A stretch of DNA of 64,000 bases from Prochlorococcus marinus str. MIT 9312 (GTDB taxonomy: Bacteria; Cyanobacteriota; Cyanobacteriia; PCC-6307; Cyanobiaceae): positions 372,001 through 436,000 of the forward strand of contig NC_007577.1 of the NCBI RefSeq assembly GCF_000012645.1. Direction: 5' to 3'. A program made the position numbers and the translations under genes. Shown in pieces: positions 1 to 8,939 of the stretch. Each line of letters starts with the position of its first letter. Positions within the stretch are counted from its first letter, which is position 1. The notes under the pieces were generated by a model, which was not told the DNA's origin, made no database searches, and was given only the letters and a program-made list of their open reading frames with translations.

Positions 1-93
1 GTTTCTCCAAAGAATACACCGCAATATAGTGTAGAAAATAATACTGCTCCGGAACCAGCTTGGGGAAATTCTAAATTAAGTGCTTTTTCATGA
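1..93 (+). CDS. C-terminal end of a probable SepF-like cell division protein (partial)
   Basis: Only the last 30 codons are present, ending in TGA at 91-93, seven bases before proC. The tail is hydrophilic and rich in proline and asparagine, ending in PEPAWGNSKLSAFS. Cyanobacterial SepF (Ycf50/Cdv2) proteins, which tether FtsZ to the membrane, have flexible tails of this kind and are often encoded next to proC. The identification therefore rests on tail composition and position, not on a visible domain. The reading frame is open from the window edge. Confidence 0.45.
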   Translation, partial: VSPKNTPQYSVENNTAPEPAWGNSKLSAFS

Positions 94-100
94 TTAATCT

Positions 101-913
101 GTGACTGATAAAATTGCGATTATTGGGTTTGGCAATATTGCAAATGCTATTATTACTCCTTTATTCGATAAGAATTTAATACAGCCAGAGAGAGTTTATT
201 GTGTTGTAAATTCAGAAAAGAGTTTAGAAAATATAAAAAAAAATTATAAATACAATATAAATGTTTATAAATCAGGTTCTAAAGAGTCAGAAATAATTTG
301 GGATTGTCAATTTAAACTTCTTTCAATAAAACCCCAACATCTTAAAGATATAACTGAGGGAGATATTATAAAAAACAAGAACAATTTATTAGTATCAATT
401 CTTGCAGGAGTTTCAATAAATAAACTTCATCAAAAATTTCCTAACCATAAATGCGTAAGGGTTGTTACAAATATCCCAATAACTGTTGGAAAGGGTTTAA
501 CAGGCATTGCTTGGGGTGAAAATCTTACAGAAGATCAGAAAGAATTTACAAAAAAATTGTTTGAAAATACTAGTAAGATTTATGAATTTACTGAAGAATA
601 TCTTGATATTTTTTTAGCTTTAACCTCATCAGGGCCTGCAATTATTGCTTTAATTATAGAATCATTAAGTGATGGAGGGTTGAGTGGTGGATTACCAAAA
701 ATACTTTCAGAAGAACTTGTAATGGAAATGATAATAGGGACTATAAGTTTAATTAAAGAAAAAAAACTTACTACTTCAGAGCTTAAAAATTTAGTAACCT
801 CTCCCGGTGGAACAACTATTTCTGCTTTACGGGTTCTAGAAAAAAAAGGAGTAAGGTCAGCATTAATTGAATCGATTGTTTCAGCTAGTAATCGAAGTAA
901 AGAGTTTAGTTAG
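101..913 (+). CDS. proC: Pyrroline-5-carboxylate reductase
   Basis: It catalyses the NAD(P)H-dependent last step of proline synthesis in the cytoplasm. The 270-residue length is normal. The N-terminal Rossmann motif GFGNIA lies at residues 9-14. The substrate-side TSSGPA (175-180) and the SPGGTT segment of the ProC signature (234-239) are both present. The start is GTG, seven bases after the upstream gene, which suggests one transcript with the sepF-like gene. The 3' end overlaps the convergent glycosyltransferase gene by four bases. The usual MPNTP substrate-loop motif reads TNIPI here, a mild variant. Confidence 0.93.
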   Translation: MTDKIAIIGFGNIANAIITPLFDKNLIQPERVYCVVNSEKSLENIKKNYKYNINVYKSGSKESEIIWDCQFKLLSIKPQHLKDITEGDIIKNKNNLLVSILAGVSINKLHQKFPNHKCVRVVTNIPITVGKGLTGIAWGENLTEDQKEFTKKLFENTSKIYEFTEEYLDIFLALTSSGPAIIALIIESLSDGGLSGGLPKILSEELVMEMIIGTISLIKEKKLTTSELKNLVTSPGGTTISALRVLEKKGVRSALIESIVSASNRSKEFS

Positions 914-2076
914 GTTTTGAAATTATCTTTTAATTTTATATAAACTTTCTCAAGAGAATTTATATTTTTAGTAATTGTATATCTTTCAATTATTCGTTCT
1001 CTAGCTTTTTTCCCAAGATTTTTTGTAAATGAAGGATGTTCAACCAGAATAGGGATAATAGTTTTTAGTTGAGCAGCAACATTATCTGTTGAAATCACTA
1101 TTCCTGCTCCATTATCTAAAACTTCACCATCAGCCCCAGCATCTGTGGCTATACATGCAGTGCCAGAAGACATTGCCTCTAAAAGTGATAATGACAAACC
1201 TTCTACTAGGCTTGGTAAGAAAAATACTTCTGCTATTTGCATTATCGCTACTCTTGTTTCTAAATCTATTTCGGCACCCCACCAAATTAATTTCTTTTTA
1301 CTTAGGTTAGAAAAACTATTTTCAAGTGTTGGCTTCATTGGTCCATCTCCAACAATAACTAATTTACAATTTTTCTTTTTTGTTTGGCGCCAAGAACGTA
1401 AAAGTGCTTGGATATTTTTCTCATTGGCAATCCTTCCCATATATAAAAAGATTCTTTCATTTCCTAGTTTATTTTTTACCTGATCAAATTTTTTGCTTTT
1501 TTCGCAAAAAGGTTTCCAAATATTTTCATCAACTCCGTTTGGAATAATTATTTGTTTTTCTTTAGGTACTCCTAATTTCTCAAGAACATTTCTTTGAGTT
1601 TCAGAAAAAATGATTATTTTATCGAACTTTGCTAAAGAGGGAGCATAAAGTTGATAAGTTAATTGTTGAGTACTTGCAGTTAAATTTCTATTTTTTGCAT
1701 CAAATGGTGGATGAAATGTACCTATAAGTGGAACATTAATTTCATTACAAAGTTCTGGAAGTCTAAAGTCTAAAGGAGATAAAGTTAGGCTTGCATGTAC
1801 TATGTCAGGTTTTAATCTTTCCAATGATAGCCTTAGCTCTTTTTCTGCTCTTGGCGAAGGTATTGTATAAATTTGAGACTTAATTAAATATGGAAGGCTT
1901 ACATCAGGATCATTTGCAAGAAATAATGGTTTTGATGAATTTGAATTAGAAGGATTGTCGAAATGGATGAAACTAATTTTATGTCCTCTGGCCTTCAATT
2001 CCTTAGTAGTTGAATTACCATAAGTTACATTTCCGCAAAAAGGCGATTTTTTACCCAGCCAGGCAATATGAACCAC
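910..2076 (-). CDS. GT4-family glycosyltransferase, possibly a glycolipid (DGDG-type) synthase
   Basis: A 388-residue retaining GT-B glycosyltransferase of family GT4. The N-terminal domain opens with HIAWLGKKSPFCGNVTYG and has FHPPFDAK near 121-128. The C-terminal domain carries GRIANEK (214-220) and the E-x7-E nucleotide-sugar motif, with the two glutamates at 292 and 300. From memory the N-terminus resembles the cyanobacterial digalactosyldiacylglycerol synthase DgdA; that specific role is an inference. No signal peptide or membrane span is visible, consistent with a peripheral membrane enzyme. It converges on proC with a four-base overlap. Confidence 0.8.
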   Translation of the reverse strand: MVHIAWLGKKSPFCGNVTYGNSTTKELKARGHKISFIHFDNPSNSNSSKPLFLANDPDVSLPYLIKSQIYTIPSPRAEKELRLSLERLKPDIVHASLTLSPLDFRLPELCNEINVPLIGTFHPPFDAKNRNLTASTQQLTYQLYAPSLAKFDKIIIFSETQRNVLEKLGVPKEKQIIIPNGVDENIWKPFCEKSKKFDQVKNKLGNERIFLYMGRIANEKNIQALLRSWRQTKKKNCKLVIVGDGPMKPTLENSFSNLSKKKLIWWGAEIDLETRVAIMQIAEVFFLPSLVEGLSLSLLEAMSSGTACIATDAGADGEVLDNGAGIVISTDNVAAQLKTIIPILVEHPSFTKNLGKKARERIIERYTITKNINSLEKVYIKLKDNFKT

Positions 2077-2160
2077 ATTAATTGAATTAGCTATTTATAA
2101 AGTTAACAGTCAGACCCGCCATGATCATAATTTTTAAATTTATTAATGTTCATAAAAATG

Positions 2161-2946
2161 CTAACTATATATTTCCCTCAACATTTTTAGTGAAGATAGA
2201 TCCTTCTCTAATTGAGTAGAGATCCAAGTCTCAATAATAAATAATATTTTAAGCCAGACTTTTTTAGGTCCCAATAACTCTCCATTAGATTTTATTGGTA
2301 ATTCGGGGAAAAGAAGTCTTTGTAATAAAGCAACCTCAGATGCATTTATTTTTAGATTACTTTGAGGATCTTCTATTGATGAAAAACCTTCATTTGGCAA
2401 ATAATAACAATTCCATTCCCAATTTCCTAAAGGAGGAATTATTGGTTCTCCAGTTTTACAGCAATGATGAATTGGTAAATTAATTCCTCCGATGGCTAAT
2501 AGATGGATTAAAGATTGAATACTAATACAGAGCATTTTAATATCCTCTTCTTTAGAAACTTCATATAAATAAATCCTATCTAAATGAGCAAGAACACAAG
2601 ATAAATAGTTTTGTTGCTCGTCATCATTACCAACTAATAAAAATGTTAATTCTGTTATTGCTTGCGCGGCTGCAAGACATTCAATATTTTTCCCTAGACC
2701 GGCATAGCTTTTTAATATTTTAATTTGCCGTACAGATTTAAGATTTCTTTTTCCAAAAATCTGCAAACTTAAATAATTTAAGGGAGTGGCTGCTGCAAGA
2801 CTACTTTTTGGACGTCTAGCACCAGGTACTGCTAATCGCACAATCCCCCGCTCATCTGTGAGGATAGTAATTAATCTATCATTCTCGCCTAGCGGAGAAG
2901 CTTTAATACAGAGACCCTTTAATCTGCACTCACCAGAACCGGACAT
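2161..2946 (-). CDS. recO: DNA repair protein RecO
   Basis: RecO loads RecA onto SSB-coated single strands in the RecFOR gap-repair pathway and anneals complementary strands. The 261-residue protein has the N-terminal OB-fold segment with GLCIKASPLGENDRLITILTDERG near residues 11-34, followed by PGARRPKSSL (41-50), both typical of RecO. A helical domain follows. A Cys-Cys pair (HCCKTG) sits where some RecO proteins bind zinc, but the full four-cysteine set is absent. The ATG directly abuts the stop codon of the deoC-like gene, so the two are almost certainly co-transcribed and translationally coupled. Confidence 0.9.
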   Translation of the reverse strand: MSGSGECRLKGLCIKASPLGENDRLITILTDERGIVRLAVPGARRPKSSLAAATPLNYLSLQIFGKRNLKSVRQIKILKSYAGLGKNIECLAAAQAITELTFLLVGNDDEQQNYLSCVLAHLDRIYLYEVSKEEDIKMLCISIQSLIHLLAIGGINLPIHHCCKTGEPIIPPLGNWEWNCYYLPNEGFSSIEDPQSNLKINASEVALLQRLLFPELPIKSNGELLGPKKVWLKILFIIETWISTQLEKDLSSLKMLREIYS

Positions 2947-3606
2947 TTAAATAACTTTTACTTCTTCGAATATCTCACGAAAATTAGAAGTCCCTATGAA
3001 ATTAATTCCAGCATCCAACAAATCAATAACTTGATTTAGTTTTCTAAAACCACCTACAATTTTAATTTGATTTTGGTTGCCAGTTATTTTTAAAATTTCT
3101 GCTACATCATTAAATGTAGTTGGAGGACCAAATCCGTCTCCGAATTGAAAATTTTTTATTCCTAATTCTAGAAATATGTCTATAGCATTATACAAAATTT
3201 TTTCTTCTAGTTTTGATTTATTTATGATTAATGTAACTGGTAATCCGGATAATTTAACTTGCTCAATTTCAGCAGCAAAAGTTTCTGAATTTTTCTTGGA
3301 TAAATTGATAAAGTTTGGGATATACTCAATTCCGTTTGCCCCTTTATCTTTTGCAAAACAAACTAATTCTTCAATAAATGAAACTGGCATATCTGCTAAA
3401 GGATAAGAAATGAGCGCGTTTATATTTGCGCTGTAATTACTTAAACAGTTTTTTAAATCAGATAAATAATTAAGAGAAGTAGAAATATTCTTGATATTAT
3501 ATTTTTTTATTAAATCGCAATTTGCACAGAAATCATCCCATGTGAGGTATGGGTTAATAATAATCGCATGAATTTTCTCGTTTAATTCATATTCAATATT
3601 GGGCAT
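2947..3606 (-). CDS. deoC: DeoC/aldolase-fold protein lacking the Schiff-base lysine
   Basis: Overall it matches deoxyribose-phosphate aldolase (TIM barrel, 219 residues, C-terminal VGGFRKL and FIGTSN segments that contact phosphate). The key positions have changed. The KTSTGFGP motif bearing the Schiff-base lysine reads QFGDGFGP, with Gln154 in the lysine position. The Asp that normally precedes MVIN is Glu94 in EYIPN. The other conserved lysine survives as Lys182. The codon for Gln154 is CAA, read at 3145-3147 on the complement. Classical aldolase activity is therefore doubtful. It sits between lrtA (12-base gap) and recO (no gap), so it is expressed with them. Confidence 0.72.
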   Translation of the reverse strand: MPNIEYELNEKIHAIIINPYLTWDDFCANCDLIKKYNIKNISTSLNYLSDLKNCLSNYSANINALISYPLADMPVSFIEELVCFAKDKGANGIEYIPNFINLSKKNSETFAAEIEQVKLSGLPVTLIINKSKLEEKILYNAIDIFLELGIKNFQFGDGFGPPTTFNDVAEILKITGNQNQIKIVGGFRKLNQVIDLLDAGINFIGTSNFREIFEEVKVI

Positions 3607-3618
3607 TTAAATTTAAAG

Positions 3619-4203
3619 TTATTTAGATTGAATGAGTCCATAACCTCCATGATTTCTTTTATATATAACTTGAAGTTCATTGTTTTTCTTATTTCGAAAA
3701 ACATAAAAATCATGATCAATTAGATCTAATTGTTTTCTTGCTTCTTCTGATGAAATTGGGTTCATTTCAAAGTATTTATTTTTAATAGATGGCTCAGGCA
3801 GACTAGCTTCCCTTCCTTGTTTAAATAAAGTTTTATCTAAAACGTTTGAATCCGCACTTTCAATTGGGAAAGACTCATTATTTTTAAATTGATTAATATA
3901 GTTTGTTTTATAGTTTCTTTCTTTGTATTTACGCAATTTTCTACAAAGTTTATTCGAAACTAAATCAATGCTTGAGTAAAGATTTTCAGTTTTTTCTTCA
4001 GCTCTAATTACAGTACCATTTGCAAAAATAGTAACTTCTGCAGTTTGCAATGAGACACTTGGGTTCTTTTCTATTGAAAGGTGTATGTCTGCTTCTTTCA
4101 CGATATCCTTATAGTGATGTGTTGCTTTTTCTATCTTTGCCTGAGTATATTCTTTTAATGCTCCAGTGAGCTCAAGATTCTTTCCATGGATTAAAATTTT
4201 CAT
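3619..4203 (-). CDS. lrtA: Long-form ribosome hibernation promoting factor (light-repressed protein A)
   Basis: The protein binds idle 30S subunits and drives formation of inactive 100S ribosome dimers in darkness or starvation. The 194 residues show the N-terminal HPF/YfiA domain (about 1-100, with TAEVTIFANGTVIRAEE), a poorly conserved linker, and the C-terminal dimerisation domain (about 140-190, with ISSEEARKQLDLIDHDFYVFRN) that marks the long form. lrtA is the name used for the light-repressed cyanobacterial member. It diverges from lipB across 44 bases and leads the lrtA-deoC-recO group. Confidence 0.9.
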   Translation of the reverse strand: MKILIHGKNLELTGALKEYTQAKIEKATHHYKDIVKEADIHLSIEKNPSVSLQTAEVTIFANGTVIRAEEKTENLYSSIDLVSNKLCRKLRKYKERNYKTNYINQFKNNESFPIESADSNVLDKTLFKQGREASLPEPSIKNKYFEMNPISSEEARKQLDLIDHDFYVFRNKKNNELQVIYKRNHGGYGLIQSK

Positions 4204-4247
4204 AACAAATCTAAAAATATTTACTTACTTTCTAAATCTACTTAAAT

Positions 4248-4898
4248 ATGGTTAATAGAACAGCAATAATTAAACAACCTGATAATATTTCTTGTTTCAA
4301 TGATGTTTATAAATTGCAAAAAGAATATCAGGAGGCATTAATTTTAGATAACTCAAACCCTGATTTTATTTGGATAGGTGAGCACCAACTCTGTTATACC
4401 TTGGGTAGGGGATCTAATTACGATAATTTACTATTTTCGTTGAATGATGAAAAATATGATGTTTTTAAAATTGATAGAGGCGGTGAGGTTACTTGTCATA
4501 TGCCTGGCCAATTAGTAACTTACTTAATTTTAGATTTGAAAAATTTTAATAAAGATTTAAATTGGTATTTAAGAAAAATTGAAAAAATCATTATAAAAAT
4601 TCTTGGAAATTTTAATATAGATTGTCACTTAAAAAAGGGTTTTACCGGTGTTTGGATAGAAAATAAGAAAATTGCTTCAATTGGAATTGGGTGTAGAAGA
4701 TGGATTACGATAAATGGATTTTCAATTAATTTTAACTGCGAATTAGAAAATTTTAATAAAATTGTTCCTTGCGGAATTGAGAATTGTTTAATGGCAAATA
4801 TGATAGATTACAATAAAAATTTAAATATTAAAGAAGTCAAGAAAATTGTTAAAAAAATCATTCAGGAAGAATTTAATTTTGATTTTGTATCAAAATAG
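4248..4898 (+). CDS. lipB: Octanoyltransferase LipB
   Basis: It transfers octanoyl groups from acyl carrier protein to lipoyl domains, the first step of lipoate synthesis. The 216-residue length is usual. The family motif [12 protein letters not shown] is at 77-88. The catalytic pair is visible as Lys141 in KKIASIG and Cys175 in VPCGI. One obvious client, the E2 subunit of pyruvate dehydrogenase (pdhC), lies about 3 kb downstream on the same strand. The acyl-activating enzyme gene follows after 27 bases, probably in the same transcript. Confidence 0.93.
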   Translation: MVNRTAIIKQPDNISCFNDVYKLQKEYQEALILDNSNPDFIWIGEHQLCYTLGRGSNYDNLLFSLNDEKYDVFKIDRGGEVTCHMPGQLVTYLILDLKNFNKDLNWYLRKIEKIIIKILGNFNIDCHLKKGFTGVWIENKKIASIGIGCRRWITINGFSINFNCELENFNKIVPCGIENCLMANMIDYNKNLNIKEVKKIVKKIIQEEFNFDFVSK

Positions 4899-4925
4899 AA
4901 ATCAAAATTCCTAAATAAATTTAAT

Positions 4926-6869
4926 ATGGGTAATTTTGCGTATTGGCCTTCAGCTAAATCTTTTTATGAAAAAGATAAATTTGCTAAAAATAGAGATTAT
5001 ATTGAGAATATTAATCATATAGATCAAATTTGGGAAAATTTAAAATTCAAATGTGGCGATACTCTAGCTGTTTATGATTTAAGAGGAAAATACAAAGAAA
5101 AATTCTCTTATTCTGAGCTAGCTGATTTAATAACAAAAGCCTCTTTTTCTTTTAAAAATTATGGGTTAGTAAAAGGTGATGTAGTTACTTTAATATCTGA
5201 AAATTCTCCAAGATGGCTCATAGCAGATCAGGGCTTAATGCGTTTAGGAGCTATTAATGCAGTAAGAGGTATTAATTCTCCTTCAATAGAACTTGACTAT
5301 ATTTTGGAGCACTCTAATTCAGTAGGACTAATAGTTCAATCTAAGGAGACTTGGCTAAAGTTAAATAAAAAAGAAGAACTAAAAAAAAGACTGAAATTCA
5401 TCATAAATTTAGAAGATGAACAATTTGAAAGTTTAATAAGTTGGAGTCAATTTATAAGTGAAGGAGAAAAAGAATATTCTCAAAATAAAATTACTGAAAA
5501 ATGTAATTTAAGCATTGATGACGTTGCTACTATTCTTTATACCTCTGGGACAACAGGAAAACCCAAAGGTGTGCCCTTAACACATGCAAATTTTTTACAT
5601 CAAATAATTAATTTAGCCCATATCGCTGATCCAGGGCCTGGCACTTCTGTATTAAGCGTTTTACCTATTTGGCATTCTTATGAAAGAAGCGCTGAATACT
5701 TCTTCTTTTCATGTGGTTGTACTCAATACTATACAATCCCAAAATTTCTTAAGGATGATATTACACAAATCAAACCTGTTGTAATGGCCACTGTACCAAG
5801 ACTATGGGAGGCGATTCATGATGGTTTTTTTCAGGCTCTAAAAAAAATGCCGTCTAAGAAGCAAAAACTTATTAAGTTCTTGATAAGTAATAGTTCTGTT
5901 TTTAAAATAAGTCTTAGAAAGATAAGAAATTTGGATATCTTTCAAACAACTTTCATAGCAAAAATCCCCTTACTGTTTTCTGTGCTTGGTAGATATCCTC
6001 TTCATAAGTTGTCTAGTGTGTTTTTATGGCCAAATATTCTAAGACAACTATGTGGGGAAAAACTGAAATTTCCTATTAATGGAGGAGGCGCTTTGCCAGA
6101 ACATGTGGATCTCTTTTTTGAATCTTTAGGTATAGATGTTTTAGTTGGATACGGACTGACAGAAACCAGTCCAGTATTAACTTGTAGGAGAAGAGAATTA
6201 AATGTTAGAGGATCATCTGGTCAGCCTTTAGCATTTACAGAAATAAAAATAGTGAATGAGGATAAAAAAAAGATTTTGAAGTTTAGAGAAGTTGGAAAGA
6301 TCCTTGTAAAGGGACCACAAGTAATGAAAGGTTATCTTAATAATGATTTAGCTACAAAAGATGTTTTATCAAAAGATGGTTGGTTTGATACTGGTGATTT
6401 AGGTTTTCTTATACCAAATGGTTCTCTTTTTATAACAGGAAGAGCTAAGGATACAATCGTGCTTTCCAGTGGTGAAAATATAGAACCTAATCCTCTAGAG
6501 ACCGAAATCCTTAGTTCTGAATTTATTAATCAGGTTCAACTAGTGGGGCAAGATAAGAAATGTTTAACAGCCCTAGTAGTTCCTAATGTTGAATTGGTTA
6601 AAAATAAGTTTTTGGAAGAAGACCTATCAAAATTAAACTTGAATAAGAATATTGGTATATTTTTTAAATCGCAAATTAATAATTTGCTTAAAGGTCGATT
6701 AGGAGCAAGAACAGAAGAACAAATATTAGATTGTTATTTTGTAGATCCTTTTACTTTGGAAAATGGTTTGTTAACGCAAACTCTTAAACAAAAGAGAAAA
6801 GAAATAGAAAAACAGTATTCATCACAAATAGAAAATATGTATGAAAACAAATTTAGTAAGAAAATTTGA
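4926..6869 (+). CDS. Long-chain acyl-ACP/acyl-CoA synthetase (AMP-forming)
   Basis: A 647-residue ANL-superfamily acyl-activating enzyme. The ATP/AMP signature ILYTSGTTGKPKG is at 203-215, the adenylate motif GYGLTET at 408-414 and the hinge-region GWFDTGD at 485-491. Cyanobacterial members of this size, often annotated fadD, act as acyl-ACP synthetases that recycle free fatty acids released from membrane lipids rather than feeding beta-oxidation. That role is inherited from the family and not shown here. The gene follows lipB by 27 bases. Confidence 0.87.
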   Translation: MGNFAYWPSAKSFYEKDKFAKNRDYIENINHIDQIWENLKFKCGDTLAVYDLRGKYKEKFSYSELADLITKASFSFKNYGLVKGDVVTLISENSPRWLIADQGLMRLGAINAVRGINSPSIELDYILEHSNSVGLIVQSKETWLKLNKKEELKKRLKFIINLEDEQFESLISWSQFISEGEKEYSQNKITEKCNLSIDDVATILYTSGTTGKPKGVPLTHANFLHQIINLAHIADPGPGTSVLSVLPIWHSYERSAEYFFFSCGCTQYYTIPKFLKDDITQIKPVVMATVPRLWEAIHDGFFQALKKMPSKKQKLIKFLISNSSVFKISLRKIRNLDIFQTTFIAKIPLLFSVLGRYPLHKLSSVFLWPNILRQLCGEKLKFPINGGGALPEHVDLFFESLGIDVLVGYGLTETSPVLTCRRRELNVRGSSGQPLAFTEIKIVNEDKKKILKFREVGKILVKGPQVMKGYLNNDLATKDVLSKDGWFDTGDLGFLIPNGSLFITGRAKDTIVLSSGENIEPNPLETEILSSEFINQVQLVGQDKKCLTALVVPNVELVKNKFLEEDLSKLNLNKNIGIFFKSQINNLLKGRLGARTEEQILDCYFVDPFTLENGLLTQTLKQKRKEIEKQYSSQIENMYENKFSKKI

Positions 6870-6907
6870 TCTGTTCTATCTATATTTAGAAAGTAAGTTT
6901 ATTTTTT

Positions 6908-7351
6908 ATGGAAACAAAAAACTCAATATCGATAAAACGCTCCATAGCTATTAAAGCTATTGTTACGCCAACTTGGAAGGAGGATGCTGAAAAAGAATTA
7001 AGCAAAGCAATTTCAAACATTGACCAGCAATTGTCACAACTTGAGCAGGAGGGGCAGCAAATAGTAAACAATATTAGATCCCAGTCGGTTAATCCTTTAG
7101 ATCCAAGGGTTCAAGAACAGGTTGGTCAGGTGCAACAACAAGTAGCAGCAAAACGAAATGAAATTGAAGAACAGAAAAGAAATCTTCTTCAACAACAGAG
7201 TCAAGTTCGCGAATTAAAGATGGATGAAATTGTTGATCAAGGACAAGTTGATAGTTTCTGTGATGTCACTGTGGGCGACAATCTTATTGAAAAAATGCAA
7301 GTCTCAATTACTGTTAAAGACGGAGTTATTCAATCTATAGATAATAATTAG
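6908..7351 (+). CDS. YlqD-family conserved protein
   Basis: A 147-residue soluble protein with a short N-terminal beta segment (SIKRSIAIKAIVTPTWKEDAEKE), a long glutamine- and glutamate-rich coiled coil (about residues 35-105), and a C-terminal beta portion ending in VTVKDGVIQSID-like sequence. This matches the YlqD family of Firmicutes and cyanobacteria, which has no established function. There is no signal peptide or membrane segment. It lies 38 bases after the acyl-ACP synthetase gene and may be the last gene of the lipB transcript. Confidence 0.75.
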   Translation: METKNSISIKRSIAIKAIVTPTWKEDAEKELSKAISNIDQQLSQLEQEGQQIVNNIRSQSVNPLDPRVQEQVGQVQQQVAAKRNEIEEQKRNLLQQQSQVRELKMDEIVDQGQVDSFCDVTVGDNLIEKMQVSITVKDGVIQSIDNN

Positions 7352-7470
7352 GGAAAAGAATTAGTATCTCTAATAAAAATAAATCCTCATTAAGATAATT
7401 GTAAATTTATATACGATCTAAATTATTACTTTCTTAAGTTTTAAGAGTTCCCACTGTGATCATGATTTCG

Positions 7471-7476
7471 TATAAT
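7471..7476 (+). promoter_or_regulatory. Candidate -10 element for pdhC
   Basis: The hexamer TATAAT stands alone in the 214-base gap between the YlqD-like gene and pdhC, about 90 bases before the pdhC start. No convincing -35 hexamer is seen at 16-18 bases upstream. The rest of the gap is AT-rich with no gene, tRNA or strong hairpin. With about 30% GC, such hexamers arise often by chance. Confidence 0.3.
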
Positions 7477-7565
7477 TAAATCAAGAGTTTAAAGGGTTTT
7501 AAATCATAAAAACTTTAGAAAGTTTGATAGAAATCTTTTAAAACTTATGCAATAACAATTTTCTT

Positions 7566-8933
7566 ATGTCTCACGAAATATTCATGCCTGCCTTGAGTTC
7601 TACCATGACAGAGGGCAAGATTGTGGAATGGTTGAAAAATCCTGGAGATAAGGTTGAAAGGGGTGAATCTGTCCTAGTTGTTGAATCTGATAAGGCAGAT
7701 ATGGATGTTGAATCTTTTCAAGATGGATATCTTGCAGCAGTTTTAATGCCTGCTGGTAGCACTGCACCAGTAGGGGAAACTATAGGTCTTATTGTAGAAA
7801 ATGAGGATGAGATAGCTTCTGTTAAAGAACAAAATAAAGGAAATCAACCCGAAGTTTCTAGTTCGGATAAACTTGAATTGGTAAGCAATAAAACCGAAGA
7901 AAAACCGGAAGTACATAATGAAAATGTTAAAAAAGAAGAAAAAGAAGTCGTCTTAAAGAGTGAAAAGTCAGCCCCATCTTTTAATAGTGATCAAATTAAT
8001 GCTGCTACAAGTAATGTTTCTTCAAGGGTAATTGCATCTCCAAGAGCTAAAAAACTTGCCTCTCAAATGGGTGTTGACTTAGCAAAAGTTCACGGATCTG
8101 GACCTCACGGAAGAATTCAAGCAGATGATATTTTAAAAGCTAATGGTCAACCTGTATCTATTCCATGGATAGGAGAGGGTAGTTCTCCTGCAAGTATTCC
8201 TGGTGCAAATTTACAAGTTGAAAGTAAACCAGAAACATCAGGAAATAGTTTTGGTAATCCTGGAGAAACAGTGCAATTTAATACTCTTCAAAAAGCGGTA
8301 AATAAAAATATGGAGTCTAGTTTGGATATTCCATGTTTTAGGGTGGGATACTCTATAAACACAGATAAATTAGATAATTTCTACAAAAAGGTAAAACAAA
8401 ATGGAGTCACTATGACTGCTTTACTAGTAAAGGCAGTTGCAAAGACAATTAAGAAACATCCTCAAGTTAACTCAAGTTTTTCAGAAAATGGAATTTCTTA
8501 TCCAGAAAATATTAATATTGCTGTTGCCGTCGCAATGGAAGATGGCGGATTAATAACTCCAGTTTTAAAAGAACCTTGCAATACTGATTTATTTGAATTA
8601 TCTAGGGAATGGAAAGATTTGGTAAAAAGATCAAGATCAAAACAATTAGAACCTGATGAGTACTCAACAGGAACCTTTACTTTATCTAACCTTGGTATGT
8701 TTGGAGTTGATAGATTTGACGCAATTCTACCCCCAGGTACTGGTGCTATTTTAGCGATAGCATCATCGAAACCAACTGTTGTTGCTAATAGTGATGGCTC
8801 AATATCTGTTAAAAAAATTATGCAAGTAAATCTAACCGCTGATCACAGAGTGATCTATGGAGCTGATGGTGCTTCATTCTTAAAAGATTTGGCTTCCCTG
8901 ATAGAAAATGAGCCAGAGACACTTGTATCTTAA
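7566..8933 (+). CDS. pdhC: Dihydrolipoamide acetyltransferase, E2 of pyruvate dehydrogenase
   Basis: E2 transfers acetyl groups from the lipoyl arm to CoA in the pyruvate dehydrogenase complex. The order of domains is lipoyl domain (about 1-77, lipoylated lysine K43 within ESDKADMDVE), a Lys/Glu-rich linker, a peripheral-subunit-binding domain (about 152-192, SPRAKKLASQMGVD), a second linker rich in Pro and Gly, and the acyltransferase domain with the catalytic DHRVIYG motif beginning at residue 426. Only one lipoyl domain is present, as is usual in cyanobacteria. queA follows seven bases later. Confidence 0.93.
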   Translation: MSHEIFMPALSSTMTEGKIVEWLKNPGDKVERGESVLVVESDKADMDVESFQDGYLAAVLMPAGSTAPVGETIGLIVENEDEIASVKEQNKGNQPEVSSSDKLELVSNKTEEKPEVHNENVKKEEKEVVLKSEKSAPSFNSDQINAATSNVSSRVIASPRAKKLASQMGVDLAKVHGSGPHGRIQADDILKANGQPVSIPWIGEGSSPASIPGANLQVESKPETSGNSFGNPGETVQFNTLQKAVNKNMESSLDIPCFRVGYSINTDKLDNFYKKVKQNGVTMTALLVKAVAKTIKKHPQVNSSFSENGISYPENINIAVAVAMEDGGLITPVLKEPCNTDLFELSREWKDLVKRSRSKQLEPDEYSTGTFTLSNLGMFGVDRFDAILPPGTGAILAIASSKPTVVANSDGSISVKKIMQVNLTADHRVIYGADGASFLKDLASLIENEPETLVS

Positions 8934-8939
8934 ATTTAA

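Noticed and set aside
7352-7565. tRNA or small RNA in the gap before pdhC
   Set aside because: No cloverleaf or strong stem is visible; only one -10 hexamer could be noted.
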